A stretch of DNA of 64,000 nucleotides, from contig CBDFHW010000006.1 of NCBI GenBank assembly GCA_965247815.1, positions 62,001 through 126,000 of the forward strand, written 5' to 3'. Of the stretch, positions 8,969 through 17,662 are shown in pieces; within the stretch, counting starts at the first letter, position 1, and each line of letters begins with the position of its first letter. The translations under genes and the position numbers were made by a program. This stretch comes from CBDAQA01 sp965247815. GTDB taxonomy: Bacteria; Planctomycetota; Phycisphaerae; Tepidisphaerales; Tepidisphaeraceae. The notes under the pieces are model-generated. The model worked only from the letters and a program-made list of their open reading frames with translations, was not told the DNA's origin and did not search any database.

Positions 8969-9740
8969 GCCGAGTTGCTGCTGCGGTATAACTACTGTTC
9001 CACAGCGCCGCGTAGGTATATCACGCTGATGTCCTTTGGATCGCCGTCGCCGAGCTGCCGGGTACGGTACCTCGGCGTACGGCGGGGGTGCAACGGCAAT
9101 CTGCAAAAGCGGCTCGACGCGATTGTGCGCGGTTAATTGGGCGGGCGTATGCGCCTGCGGCGTTCGGCGGTGTCGCGGGGGCTGGAGATGGCGAGGGGAA
9201 AAGTCTGGCTGATTCGGCCTGGTGCCGGGTGGTTTCTCCTAACACCGCGGTTTGACATGCCGGGGCTGACCAATATGATTTGCCACTCGACGCCTAAGCC
9301 CGACAAGGTCGGGCATGGGGAACCCAACGTGAGGCCTGTGTCTCACGACGTTGAGTCAATTCGTTGACTCGGCAGGGGCGAATCGGCCGCTTTGGTCGAG
9401 GGAGACTTTCAACTCCCAGCCCGTCAGCTAACCCCGTCGGCTTGTGAAAGGGAACCCGCTCCGCCGTCGCCCGGTTCGGGCCTGCATTAGCGAGTCCGGT
9501 CTCCCCTGTTGATGAATTCGATGTGTTCGGCTTCGACTGACGCTTTCACGCGGCGGTAGGATCACGGGCAGCATCAAAACATCAGGAGCATGTTCAGGCC
9601 TTTTCACGCTTCGTTTTTAATACATAGCCGAGCATCGATCCGAGATCGATGACGCTCCCGCACACCGGTCTAGGAATGCTCCACGGCGGCTGGGCGGCTC
9701 TACAACCGCGCTTCTTGATTGCGCACAGGAAACTTTACAG
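8969..9740. other. Leader region containing the riboswitch; no other gene seen
   Basis: 770 bp upstream of the permease pair. The only structured element recognised is the aptamer at 9286-9446. The 295 bp between aptamer and start codon would hold the expression platform. I did not find a clear intrinsic terminator with a U-tract there, so control could be translational or Rho-dependent. ORFs in this stretch are not supported. Confidence 0.55.
9286..9446 (+). promoter_or_regulatory. ydaO-yuaA type cyclic di-AMP riboswitch
   Basis: The conserved strings of this class occur in order: GCCTAAGCC, GGGGAACCCAA (9327-9337), AGGGGCGAATC (9374-9384), and GCCCGTCAGCTAACCCC (9419-9435) followed by GTCGGC. 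Between the GGGAACCC block and the GGGGCGAATC block there is an optional stem (cgtgag...ctcacg), as in known members. The next gene, 295 bp downstream, encodes a KimA-like permease. Bacillus kimA (formerly ydaO) is the gene that gave the class its name, so sequence and context agree. In known cases c-di-AMP binding turns expression off. Confidence 0.9.
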
Positions 9741-12077
9741 ATGTCTCTGGATGATCCCAATGTCGTCGACGTCGCACAAATGCCCGAGCTCTCACGCGGG
9801 CAGAAAATCAACGTTCTGCTGGTGACCAGCGTGGCGCTGAGTTTCATCAGCTTTTGGCGCGCCGCGGCAATCGTGCTGTGCGACCTGGCGAGCACCGCGT
9901 ACTACATCGGTGGGATCAGCGAGCAGGCGATCGGCAAGGCCGCCCCGTGGTTCATCCTCGGCGTCATGCTGTTCAGCTACGCCGTGCGGGCGGTCTACGT
10001 CGAAAGCTGCACCATGTTCACCCGCGGCGGGGTGTACAAAGTGGTGAAGGGGGCGGTCGGGGGAAACATCGCCAAGCTGTCGGTGTCGGCGTTGATGTTC
10101 GACTACATCCTGACCGGGCCGATCAGCGGTGTCGCGGCTGGCCAATACATCGTCGGTCTGTTCGAGCAGATTTTGAAACTGCTGACCGCGCACTCGTCGC
10201 ACCCGTTCGAGTTCGACGAGGCCGCGTCACGCTGGCTGTCGGTGGCCATCGCGGTCGGGGTGACCGTTTATTTCTGGCGCGCCAACATCAAAGGGATTCA
10301 CGAATCCAGCGACAAAGCGCTCCGCATCATGCAGCTGACGACTGTCATGGGCGTCATCATTATCGTCTGGTCCGGACTGACGTTGTGGCTGCACCACGAC
10401 CACCTGAGCGTCCCGCCGCTGCACCCGGTCTTCACCGGTCGCAGTCTCGACACGGGCAAGGAACCCAGCAGCGGCTGGCTGCAGTCGTTCCCGCGACTGC
10501 TGGGCGGGATCGGGATCGTCGTCGCGTTCGGGCACAGTCTGCTGGCCATGAGCGGCGAGGAATCGCTCGCGCAGGTGAACCGCGAAATCCGCGCCCCGAA
10601 GTTGAAAAATCTGCTCCGCGCCGGGTTCGTGATCTTCCTGTATTCGATGCTGCTGACGAGCCTGATCAGCTTCCTGGCCGTGCTGATTATCCCGGACGGC
10701 AAACGCGTGATGACCCAGGTCGTCACCAACGGGCATTCGGCCGACGTCAAATCGGGCGCGGTCGACGGCGTCGATTTCAAAGTCGTCGACTACCTCCGCA
10801 ACGACCCGGCGACGGGCCGGCTCTGGGGGTACCGCATCACCGACAACGCCAAAGACTTTCCTGACGTCGACCGAACCGCCAAAGTGTTCGTCGATACGGC
10901 GAAAGAACACGTCGAACGCGACGACGGCGGGTACCGCGATAACCTGATCAACGGGCTCGTGCAGTACCTCATCGGTCCCAGCGCTCTGAAACTGACGATG
11001 ATGGTCTTCGTCGTGCTCGTCGGATTTTTGATCCTGTCCGGGGCGGTGAACACGTCGATCATCGGTTCCAACGGCGTGCTGAATCGGCTGGCCGAGGACG
11101 GCGTCCTCACGCCGTGGTTCCAGCAACCGCACAAACGCTTCGGAACGACTTTCCGTATTATCAACGTGGTCGGGGTGCTGCAGGTGCTGGTGATCATCGC
11201 CAGCCGGGGGGACGTCAACACGCTGGGCGAGGCGTACGCGTTCGGCGTGATCTGGTCGTTCGTGTTTATGACCATGTCGATGGCGGTGCTCCGATTCAAG
11301 GACCGCACCCCCCGACAGTACGAGGTCCCGCTGAACGTGCGGTACACCGACAAAACCGGGAACCGCATCACACTGCCGATCGGCATCATCGCCGTCTTCC
11401 TGGTCCTTTTGTCGACGGCGCTGATCAACCTGCTGACCAAGCAGACGGCGACCATCTGGGGGTGCGGGTTCACCGCAATGTTCCTGATCGCGTTCCTGGT
11501 GATGGAAAAAATCAGCGCCCGGCACCGCGGTGGGAAAGCGCACGAACACCTCGAGCAGTTCAACGAACGATCCGGTGACGCGATTTCGACCGAAGCGATG
11601 GGGCTGAAATTTCCCAACCCGATCGTCGTCGCCGCCCGCGGACCGCGGAGTCTGCCGGTGCTCGAACGCATCCTGCACGAAGTGGACACCCGTAAGCGCG
11701 ACGTGGTCGTCGTCACCTGCAAAGTGATCCCGGCCATGACGATGGGGGTCACCGATGCCGAGCGGAGCATCGACGACGCCGACCGCGATTTGCTGACCCG
11801 GATCGTGAAAGTCGCCGAGGAGATCGGCAAACGCGTGCACCCGCTGGTGCTTCCGACCAACAACCCGTTGTACGCGATCTGCACCGCCGTTCGTGACTTG
11901 AAGGCGACAGAGGTCGTGCTCGGCGTCAGCGAAAAAATCCATGCCGAGGATCAATTAGAACAGTTTGCCCTTGCGTGGGGGACGGCAACCGGTGAAATGG
12001 CGGCCGGTGAAACCGTGACCGACCCGCTCGTGCGGATCATCGGGCCCAATGTCGAAATGACCTATCAGATGGAATGA
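9741..12077 (+). CDS. APC-superfamily permease, KimA-like, with C-terminal Usp-like domain (copy 1)
   Basis: 778 aa. About residues 20-600 form an APC-type membrane domain with many hydrophobic helices, including the FDYILTGPISGV segment (KimA has VDYILTVAVS) and an AMSGEESLAQVNRE loop. A polar insert at about residues 330-410 is probably extracytoplasmic. The last 165 residues (from PNPIVVAARGPRSLPVL) look like a soluble universal-stress-protein-like fold. The gene follows a c-di-AMP riboswitch, which points to potassium or osmolyte import. An amino-acid substrate cannot be excluded. A near-copy follows after 52 bp, so the two are probably one transcript. Confidence 0.85.
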   Translation: MSLDDPNVVDVAQMPELSRGQKINVLLVTSVALSFISFWRAAAIVLCDLASTAYYIGGISEQAIGKAAPWFILGVMLFSYAVRAVYVESCTMFTRGGVYKVVKGAVGGNIAKLSVSALMFDYILTGPISGVAAGQYIVGLFEQILKLLTAHSSHPFEFDEAASRWLSVAIAVGVTVYFWRANIKGIHESSDKALRIMQLTTVMGVIIIVWSGLTLWLHHDHLSVPPLHPVFTGRSLDTGKEPSSGWLQSFPRLLGGIGIVVAFGHSLLAMSGEESLAQVNREIRAPKLKNLLRAGFVIFLYSMLLTSLISFLAVLIIPDGKRVMTQVVTNGHSADVKSGAVDGVDFKVVDYLRNDPATGRLWGYRITDNAKDFPDVDRTAKVFVDTAKEHVERDDGGYRDNLINGLVQYLIGPSALKLTMMVFVVLVGFLILSGAVNTSIIGSNGVLNRLAEDGVLTPWFQQPHKRFGTTFRIINVVGVLQVLVIIASRGDVNTLGEAYAFGVIWSFVFMTMSMAVLRFKDRTPRQYEVPLNVRYTDKTGNRITLPIGIIAVFLVLLSTALINLLTKQTATIWGCGFTAMFLIAFLVMEKISARHRGGKAHEHLEQFNERSGDAISTEAMGLKFPNPIVVAARGPRSLPVLERILHEVDTRKRDVVVVTCKVIPAMTMGVTDAERSIDDADRDLLTRIVKVAEEIGKRVHPLVLPTNNPLYAICTAVRDLKATEVVLGVSEKIHAEDQLEQFALAWGTATGEMAAGETVTDPLVRIIGPNVEMTYQME

Positions 12078-12129
12078 GACCGGCATACCGCAGGCGCCGG
12101 GTCTCCGCGAGACTCGAGAAAAAGCATTC

Positions 12130-14469
12130 ATGGCAAGTGATAACCAAAACGAATATGACTTCGCGCAGATGCCCGAACTCGACGGCGGGCGAAAGATCAA
12201 CGTCCTGCTGGTGACCAGCGTGGCGTTGAGTTTTATCAGCTTCTGGCGCGCCGCCGCGATCGTGCTGTGCGACCTGGCGAGTACGGCGTATTACATCGGC
12301 GGTATCAGCGAGCAGGCCGTCGGCAAGGCCGCCCCGTGGTTCATTCTCGCGGTCATGCTGTTCGTGTATCCGGTGACGGCCGTTTACATGGAAAGCTGCA
12401 CCATGTTCACCCGCGGCGGGGTGTACAAGGTCGTGAAGGGGGCCGTCGGTAGAAACCTTGCCAAGTTGTCGGTGTCGGCCTTGATGTTCGACTACATCCT
12501 GACCGGGCCGATCAGCTCCGTGTCGGCCGCGAAATATCTGCTCGGGCTGTTCGGTGATCTGCTGCTCATGCTCACCCGCGGGCACGCCCATGAAATTCAC
12601 TTCGACTCGACGAACTTCCCGGAGGTGATCAACACGCTTTCGGTGCTGGTGTCGATCGCCATCACCGCTTACTTCTGGCGCGCCAACCTGAAAGGCATTC
12701 ACGAATCGAGCGACCAGGCCCTGCGAATCATGAAGTTCACCACCGTGATGGGTGTGATCGTGATCGGCTGGAGCGTGCTGTCACTGGCGATGGGACGCGG
12801 GCACTTAGAGATGCCCCCGCTGCATCCGGTCTTCACCCAGGCGAGCAGAGTGCCGGGCCGGGAACCTTCGTCCGGCTGGCTCGAACACCTGCCGGGCATC
12901 CTCGGCGGCATGGGAATCCTGATCGCGTTCGGGCATTCGCTGCTGGCGATGAGCGGTGAGGAATCCCTCGCCCAGGTGAACCGCGAAATCGAAGCGCCCA
13001 AGCTTTTGAACCTCCGCCGCACGGGTCGGACCATCTTCGTTTATTCGCTGCTGCTCACCGGTTCGATCAGCTTCCTGGCCGTGCTGCTGATTCCCGACGG
13101 CAACCGCGTCATGACGCAGATCGTAAACAACGAAGCCGATCCCCGCATCGAAAACAACCGGGGCAAGACCTGGTTCGAAGTGGACTATCTGCGGAAATCA
13201 GAAAGACCGAACGGCCCCGACTGGGGTTACATCGTCGAACGCGGCAAAGCCAGTGGGAAAATCATCCCGACCGGCGTCCGCATGGACATCGACCGCAGCA
13301 GGCAGCACGTCGAACGCGAAGACGGCGGATACCGCGACAACCTGATCAACGGCCTGGTCCAATCACTGGTCGGCCCCGAGTGGTTAAAAATCGTGATGGA
13401 AATCGTCGTCGTACTGGTCGGATTCCTGATCCTGTCCGGCGCGGTCAACACCTCGATCCTCGGTTCGAACGGCGTGCTGAACCGACTGGCCGAGGACGGC
13501 GTGCTCACCCCATGGTTCCAGCACCCGCACCCGCGGTTCGGTTCGACGCATCGCATCATCAACATCGTCGCCATCATGCAAGTGGTGGTGATTCTGTTCA
13601 GCTTCGGCGACGTCAACACGCTGGGCGAGGCGTATGCCTTTGGCGTCGTCTGGTCGTTCGTGTTCATGACGCTGTCGATGATGGTGCTGCGGTTCAAGGA
13701 TAAATCGCCCCGCCAGTACCAGACGCCGATCAACATTCCGATTAAAACCTCGACCGGGCTGCTGCAGGTCCCGATCGGCACCGCGGTGGTGTTCCTGATC
13801 CTGGCCAGCACCGCGCTGGTCAACCTGGCGACGAAGCAGACCGCTACGATCTGGGGCCTGAGCTTCACGGCCGGGTTCCTGATCCTGTTCCTGCTCGCCG
13901 AGGCGTGGTCCAAGAAACGGCACGGCGGCGCGCACGAACACCTGGAGCAGTTCAACGAACGGTCCAGCGACAACGTCAGCATTGCCGCGCTCGGATTGAC
14001 GCACGCGAACCCGATCGTGATCGCGGCCCGCGGCCCGCGGAGCCTGCCGGTGTTGCGGAAGGTGCTGCTCGAAATCGACACCGACAAGCGGGACGCCGTC
14101 GTCATCACCTGCAAGGTGCTCCCGCCGCTGACGCCGGGGATCACCGACATGGAGCGTAGTCTCGACGAGACCGACCGCGAGCTGCTGACGCGGATCGTGA
14201 CCGTCGCCGAGGAAGTCGGGAAAAAGGTTCACCCGCTGGTACTCCCGACGAACAACCCGCTGTACGCGATCTGCACCGCCGCCCGCGATCTGAAGGCGAC
14301 CGAGGTCGTGCTCGGGGTCAGCGAAAAGGTGCACGCCGAAGAGCAGCTCGAGCAATTCGCCCTCGCCTGGGGCAGCGCGACCGCCGAGCTCGCGCCGGGC
14401 GAATCCCCCCCGCCGATGACCGTCCGCATCCTGGGCCCGCAGGTGGAGATGAAGTACGAGATGGAGTGA
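12130..14469 (+). CDS. APC-superfamily permease, KimA-like, with C-terminal Usp-like domain (copy 2)
   Basis: 779 aa, closely similar to the preceding gene along its whole length, including both the membrane part (FWRAAAIVLCDLASTAYYIG, FDYILTGPIS) and the Usp-like tail (NPIVIAARGPRSLPVL, LVLPTNNPLYAICTA). The main differences are in the region after transmembrane helix 4 (LTRGHAHEIHFDSTNFPEV) and in the extracytoplasmic insert at about 325-410 (VNNEADPRIENNRGKTW). It is a tandem duplicate, most likely under the same riboswitch. Two paralogues could differ in affinity, or form a heteromer; this is inference. Confidence 0.85.
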   Translation: MASDNQNEYDFAQMPELDGGRKINVLLVTSVALSFISFWRAAAIVLCDLASTAYYIGGISEQAVGKAAPWFILAVMLFVYPVTAVYMESCTMFTRGGVYKVVKGAVGRNLAKLSVSALMFDYILTGPISSVSAAKYLLGLFGDLLLMLTRGHAHEIHFDSTNFPEVINTLSVLVSIAITAYFWRANLKGIHESSDQALRIMKFTTVMGVIVIGWSVLSLAMGRGHLEMPPLHPVFTQASRVPGREPSSGWLEHLPGILGGMGILIAFGHSLLAMSGEESLAQVNREIEAPKLLNLRRTGRTIFVYSLLLTGSISFLAVLLIPDGNRVMTQIVNNEADPRIENNRGKTWFEVDYLRKSERPNGPDWGYIVERGKASGKIIPTGVRMDIDRSRQHVEREDGGYRDNLINGLVQSLVGPEWLKIVMEIVVVLVGFLILSGAVNTSILGSNGVLNRLAEDGVLTPWFQHPHPRFGSTHRIINIVAIMQVVVILFSFGDVNTLGEAYAFGVVWSFVFMTLSMMVLRFKDKSPRQYQTPINIPIKTSTGLLQVPIGTAVVFLILASTALVNLATKQTATIWGLSFTAGFLILFLLAEAWSKKRHGGAHEHLEQFNERSSDNVSIAALGLTHANPIVIAARGPRSLPVLRKVLLEIDTDKRDAVVITCKVLPPLTPGITDMERSLDETDRELLTRIVTVAEEVGKKVHPLVLPTNNPLYAICTAARDLKATEVVLGVSEKVHAEEQLEQFALAWGSATAELAPGESPPPMTVRILGPQVEMKYEME

Positions 14470-14642
14470 TCGCTTAGCGGCTGACCCGCAAGGGGCGCCC
14501 CGGGTCGATCTAACGTCGCCCGTGCCCCTGCAAGGCGACCGCTAAACGGGTGACTGGCTTTAACGCATCAACCAGATCGATATTTATAAAACTATTGCCC
14601 GAAAACGATTATAAAAACGGTGTCCGACACCGTTTTATCGTT
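14467..14642. repeat. Long direct repeat, copy A
   Basis: About 176 bp, repeated at 14690-14866 with roughly 10-12 differences. Each unit contains a palindrome bounded by cgYttagcgg and ccgctaaacg (here 14471-14548) and ends with the hairpin aaaacggtgtccgacaccgtttt (14614-14636). It begins at the stop codon of the second permease, so the hairpins may also help end that transcript. Confidence 0.85.
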
Positions 14643-14689
14643 TGACCCGCATTCTGGGCCATCATGTGGAGATGACGCACGATATGTCA

Positions 14690-14866
14690 TGATCGTTTAG
14701 CGGCGGCCCCGCAAGGAAGCGCCCCGGGTCGATCTAACGTCGCCCGTGCCCCTGCGCGGCGACCGCTAAACGGGTGATTAGCTTTAACGTATCAACCAGA
14801 TCGACATTTATAAAACTATTGTCCGACAACGATTATAAAAACGGTGTCCGACACCGTTTTATCGTT
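14690..14866. repeat. Long direct repeat, copy B
   Basis: Second unit of the repeat at 14467. Its palindrome is at 14694-14772 and its cggtgtccgacaccg hairpin at 14838-14860. It is followed at once by a further copy of the hairpin only (from 14867), which carries the MITE insertion. Confidence 0.85.
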
Positions 14867-14890
14867 CGATTATAAAAACGGTGTCCGACA

Positions 14891-15032
14891 GGCTTAGTCT
14901 CAACCCTCCGCTGTCGAGCGGTTTGGCTTTGGTCGAAGGAGGTCCGCATGATCCATTCCCGAGGAAAGTCCGTCATAGCGATGACCGGCGGGTCGCAATC
15001 TTACACTATTAATGGAGCATTGAGACTAAGCC
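14891..15032. mobile_element. 142-bp MITE with 13-bp terminal inverted repeats and 9-bp target duplication
   Basis: The ends are ggcttagtctcaa (14891-14903) and ttgagactaagcc (15020-15032), perfect inverted repeats with partial matches continuing inwards. The flanks are direct repeats tgtccgaca at 14882-14890 and 15033-15041. Removing the element and one repeat restores the hairpin aaaacggtgtccgacaccgtttt exactly as it stands in the intact copies nearby. There is no ORF, so it must be mobilised in trans. A 9-bp duplication fits several DDE transposase families. Confidence 0.92.
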
Positions 15033-15069
15033 TGTCCGACACCGTTTTATCGTTTCGAGATGGAGTAAC

Positions 15070-15145
15070 CGTTTAGCGGCTGCCTCGCAGGGGCGCTTTT
15101 CGCCGATCGGGCGTCGCCCGTCTGCCTGCGGGGCGACCGCTCAAC
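15070..15145. repeat. Third ttagcgg palindrome, diverged
   Basis: cgtttagcggctgcctcgcagg pairs with cctgcggggcgaccgctcaac at the other end, matching the palindromes at 14471 and 14694. It is preceded by gagatggagt, which also closes the permease gene at 14460-14467, suggesting the repeat unit once included the gene's last bases. Single-sided relatives (gtttagcggtggccc) occur at 20355 and 30397. Confidence 0.7.
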
Positions 15146-15202
15146 TAGGTTTTTGGAATCCGTCGCGGTTCCGGCGAAATCGATCGAAATGCGGCGTCGT
15201 GG

Positions 15203-17008
15203 TCACGGCTTGAGCGCGTCGACCAGATCGTCCGCCGAGTAGATGCCGTCGAGCAGTCGCGGTTCGGGCGTGTGCGGCAGATAGACCGCCGTCAGCGGAA
15301 TCGAGCCGACAGAACTGAGCTTGCCGAGCAACGCGCTGCCCGGCGCGTTCTCGTGGGTCACGTCCGCCTGCAGCATCACGATCTGCTGATTATTCACCGC
15401 GCGGATGACGTCCCCGCTGTGCAGCACGACGGCTTCCAGATAATGACAGTTCCCGCACCAGGCGGCGGTGAAATCGATCACCACTGGCTTGCCGGCGGCG
15501 GTTGCGGCGGCGAGCGCCTGGTCGCTGTACGGTTGCCAGGTATACGGTTTTTCCGTCAACAGGTGCACTAGATAACCCGCCGGGGCGACCAGCAGCACCG
15601 CGACCACTGCGCAGACGACCCGCGGCGCGGTGCTGCTCGACAACTGGACCGACCGAACGACCAGGAACACACCCGCGGCGGCGACGACCGCGAACATCGT
15701 CCACCAGAAGGCCTCGCTCGACAGCACGCTCTGGAAAAACGGCTGGGCGAAGTAGATCGCGGTCGCCAGCAACAGGAACCCCATCATCTGCTTGACTACT
15801 TCGGCCCACGGCCCGGTGCGGGGGAACTTGCGGGCGACTTCCGGCACCGCGCTGAGCACCAGGTACGGGAACGCCATCCCGACCCCGACCATCATTATGA
15901 CCGAAACCCCCACCAAGGACGGTTGCCTGATCGCCCAGGCGAGAAGTCCGACGAACATGCCGAACGTGCACGGCGTGGACAGCGCGGCGGTCAACACTCC
16001 GAACAGAAAATTCCCGACGTACGTGTCGTGCCGGGGCGTGAACGCGTACAGCGAATTGGGCACGTTGATCGTGAAGAACCCGAATGTGCTGATCGCCATC
16101 GCGACCAGCACCAGCGAGATGGTCGCATTGAACCAGGCGTGATTAAACAGCCCCCCCCAGTTGAGCGTGCGGAACCCGACGACCAGCAGCGCGAGCACGC
16201 CAAAGCTGGCCACTAGCCCGACGCTGAACACCGTCCCGAGCAACACGCTTTTTCGGCGGTCGTGTTTCGACACCTCGTAGAACCCCATGATTTTCAACGG
16301 AAGCACCGGCAGCACGCACGGCATGGCGTTGAAGACGATACCGATCAAAAACGCCAGCCCGAACGCGATCGGTACCCCGGCGTGCTCGAAATCGATGTCT
16401 AAAAAACCCTTGCCGTGCCGCCCCGCCCAGTTCGCCTTGGCCGGCCCGGCCGCCTGGGTCGCGGGCTGGGTGGTTGGTTGTGCGATAATCGCATTGTCAA
16501 ACCCCGCATTGGCCTGCGTGGGCTGGTCGGCGGCGACCACGGTAGTCTCGGCTGAGAAGGTCTGCGTCTCGGGAAAGAAACAAACCGAATCGTTGCACGC
16601 CTGATAGCCGACTTTCCCCGAGACGGTCCACCGGCCGAGCTTGGCGCCGGAGGCGATCGTCACCGGGATGCGAACCACGATCGTGCTGCGGTACACGTTC
16701 AACCGGCCGGCGGTGTAGATCACGACCTCGCCGGGCGGGAACTCGATTTTCCCGATCGTCACGCCGGACGTTTCGTCTACTTTCAACGTGAACGGCTTTG
16801 AAGTTTCGTCGACCGGCGTGGTCGACTGCACGTGGAGCCCGGGTTCGATCCGAACTACCACCGCCACCGTCGCCTTGTCGCCGACATGAACGGACTTCAT
16901 GTCGAATGCGGCGTCGATCGACGCCTTGGACGCGGGCTTGGCCCAACCGACGCTCGCTCCGACCAGCAGGCCGCAAACTAAAACGATTAGCAAACGATGG
17001 GCATTCAT
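15203..17008 (-). CDS. dsbD: DsbD-type thiol:disulfide interchange protein
   Basis: 601 aa from the ATG at 17008; an upstream start at 17044 would put a polar tail before the signal peptide. The signal peptide MNAHRLLIVLVCGLLVGAS ends near GWA. A periplasmic DsbD-alpha-like domain carries the Cys pair in QACNDSVCFFP. An eight-helix-type membrane domain starts with NAMPCVLPVLPLKI, whose Cys relays electrons. The C-terminal thioredoxin domain has the active site WCGNC (Cys 518 and 521). It moves reducing power from cytoplasmic thioredoxin to periplasmic proteins. A Thr/Pro/Gln/Ala-rich linker (QPTTQPATQAAGPA) joins the first two domains. Confidence 0.93.
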   Translation of the reverse strand: MNAHRLLIVLVCGLLVGASVGWAKPASKASIDAAFDMKSVHVGDKATVAVVVRIEPGLHVQSTTPVDETSKPFTLKVDETSGVTIGKIEFPPGEVVIYTAGRLNVYRSTIVVRIPVTIASGAKLGRWTVSGKVGYQACNDSVCFFPETQTFSAETTVVAADQPTQANAGFDNAIIAQPTTQPATQAAGPAKANWAGRHGKGFLDIDFEHAGVPIAFGLAFLIGIVFNAMPCVLPVLPLKIMGFYEVSKHDRRKSVLLGTVFSVGLVASFGVLALLVVGFRTLNWGGLFNHAWFNATISLVLVAMAISTFGFFTINVPNSLYAFTPRHDTYVGNFLFGVLTAALSTPCTFGMFVGLLAWAIRQPSLVGVSVIMMVGVGMAFPYLVLSAVPEVARKFPRTGPWAEVVKQMMGFLLLATAIYFAQPFFQSVLSSEAFWWTMFAVVAAAGVFLVVRSVQLSSSTAPRVVCAVVAVLLVAPAGYLVHLLTEKPYTWQPYSDQALAAATAAGKPVVIDFTAAWCGNCHYLEAVVLHSGDVIRAVNNQQIVMLQADVTHENAPGSALLGKLSSVGSIPLTAVYLPHTPEPRLLDGIYSADDLVDALKP

Positions 17009-17289
17009 GGGCGGCTTTCGGCAAACCAGCGAATCTTCGGACACTGCCTGAACATACTCGATCGGCGCGGCGGATATTCCCGCCCGGCACGCTTCGGCGG
17101 CCTAAAGACCGCAGACCCGTCGGTGATCCCGACCTCTACCATGAGGCGTGGACGCCACGCCAGTTGATGCTTTTTTACATCATCCGGCGGTTTCACCGGG
17201 GCGTTCTGGCGACGACCCGCGGTTAGGGTCCGATAGACGGCTTAATTTTAACCGGCCCGGTCTGGTACCCCGTTTGTGTCTCGACAATC

Positions 17290-17610
17290 GTGCGAAAGTC
17301 TTTAATCATTCTGGCCGGATTTATACTCGCCGGCTGCGCGTCCGATAAACCGAAGATGCAATCGGGCAACACGCCCGCGACGCCGATGAACGCTACGGCA
17401 GCGGCACTGGCGTTCGACCCCCCGCTGACGCTGGCCGAAGGACCGATCAACATTTCACGCGACGACCGCGGTCAGGCCGCGTTAGTCGGTTTCCAAGAGG
17501 CGTCCACCAGCGCGTACGGGATATTCTCCGAGAACCGCCAAGCCGACGACGGCACCGACCGCGTCGTCCGCGAATCGGTCAGCTTCCGCACCGGCATCAC
17601 TCGACGGTGA
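17290..17610 (+). CDS. Small lipoprotein of unknown function
   Basis: 106 aa, GTG start. The N-terminus MRKSLIILAGFILAGCAS is a type II signal peptide with lipobox LAGC, so it should be lipid-anchored. The mature part is short, Ala-rich and polar, with no recognised domain. It lies 52 bp upstream of purB on the same strand but with no obvious functional link. Confidence 0.65.
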   Translation: MRKSLIILAGFILAGCASDKPKMQSGNTPATPMNATAAALAFDPPLTLAEGPINISRDDRGQAALVGFQEASTSAYGIFSENRQADDGTDRVVRESVSFRTGITRR

Positions 17611-17662
17611 ACGTCTCGGTCCCTGTTTTTGCTCACGCCTGCTCTCCATTACACTCTGCCGC

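Noticed and set aside
10227..11954. 575-aa open frame on the minus strand opposite the first permease
   Set aside because: Typical GC-rich antisense frame, composed of charged low-complexity residues; the permease on the other strand is well supported.
14954..14972. Possible RNase P RNA signature (gaggaaagtcc) inside the MITE
   Set aside because: Only the short string matches; the 142-bp element is far too small and lacks other conserved P RNA blocks.
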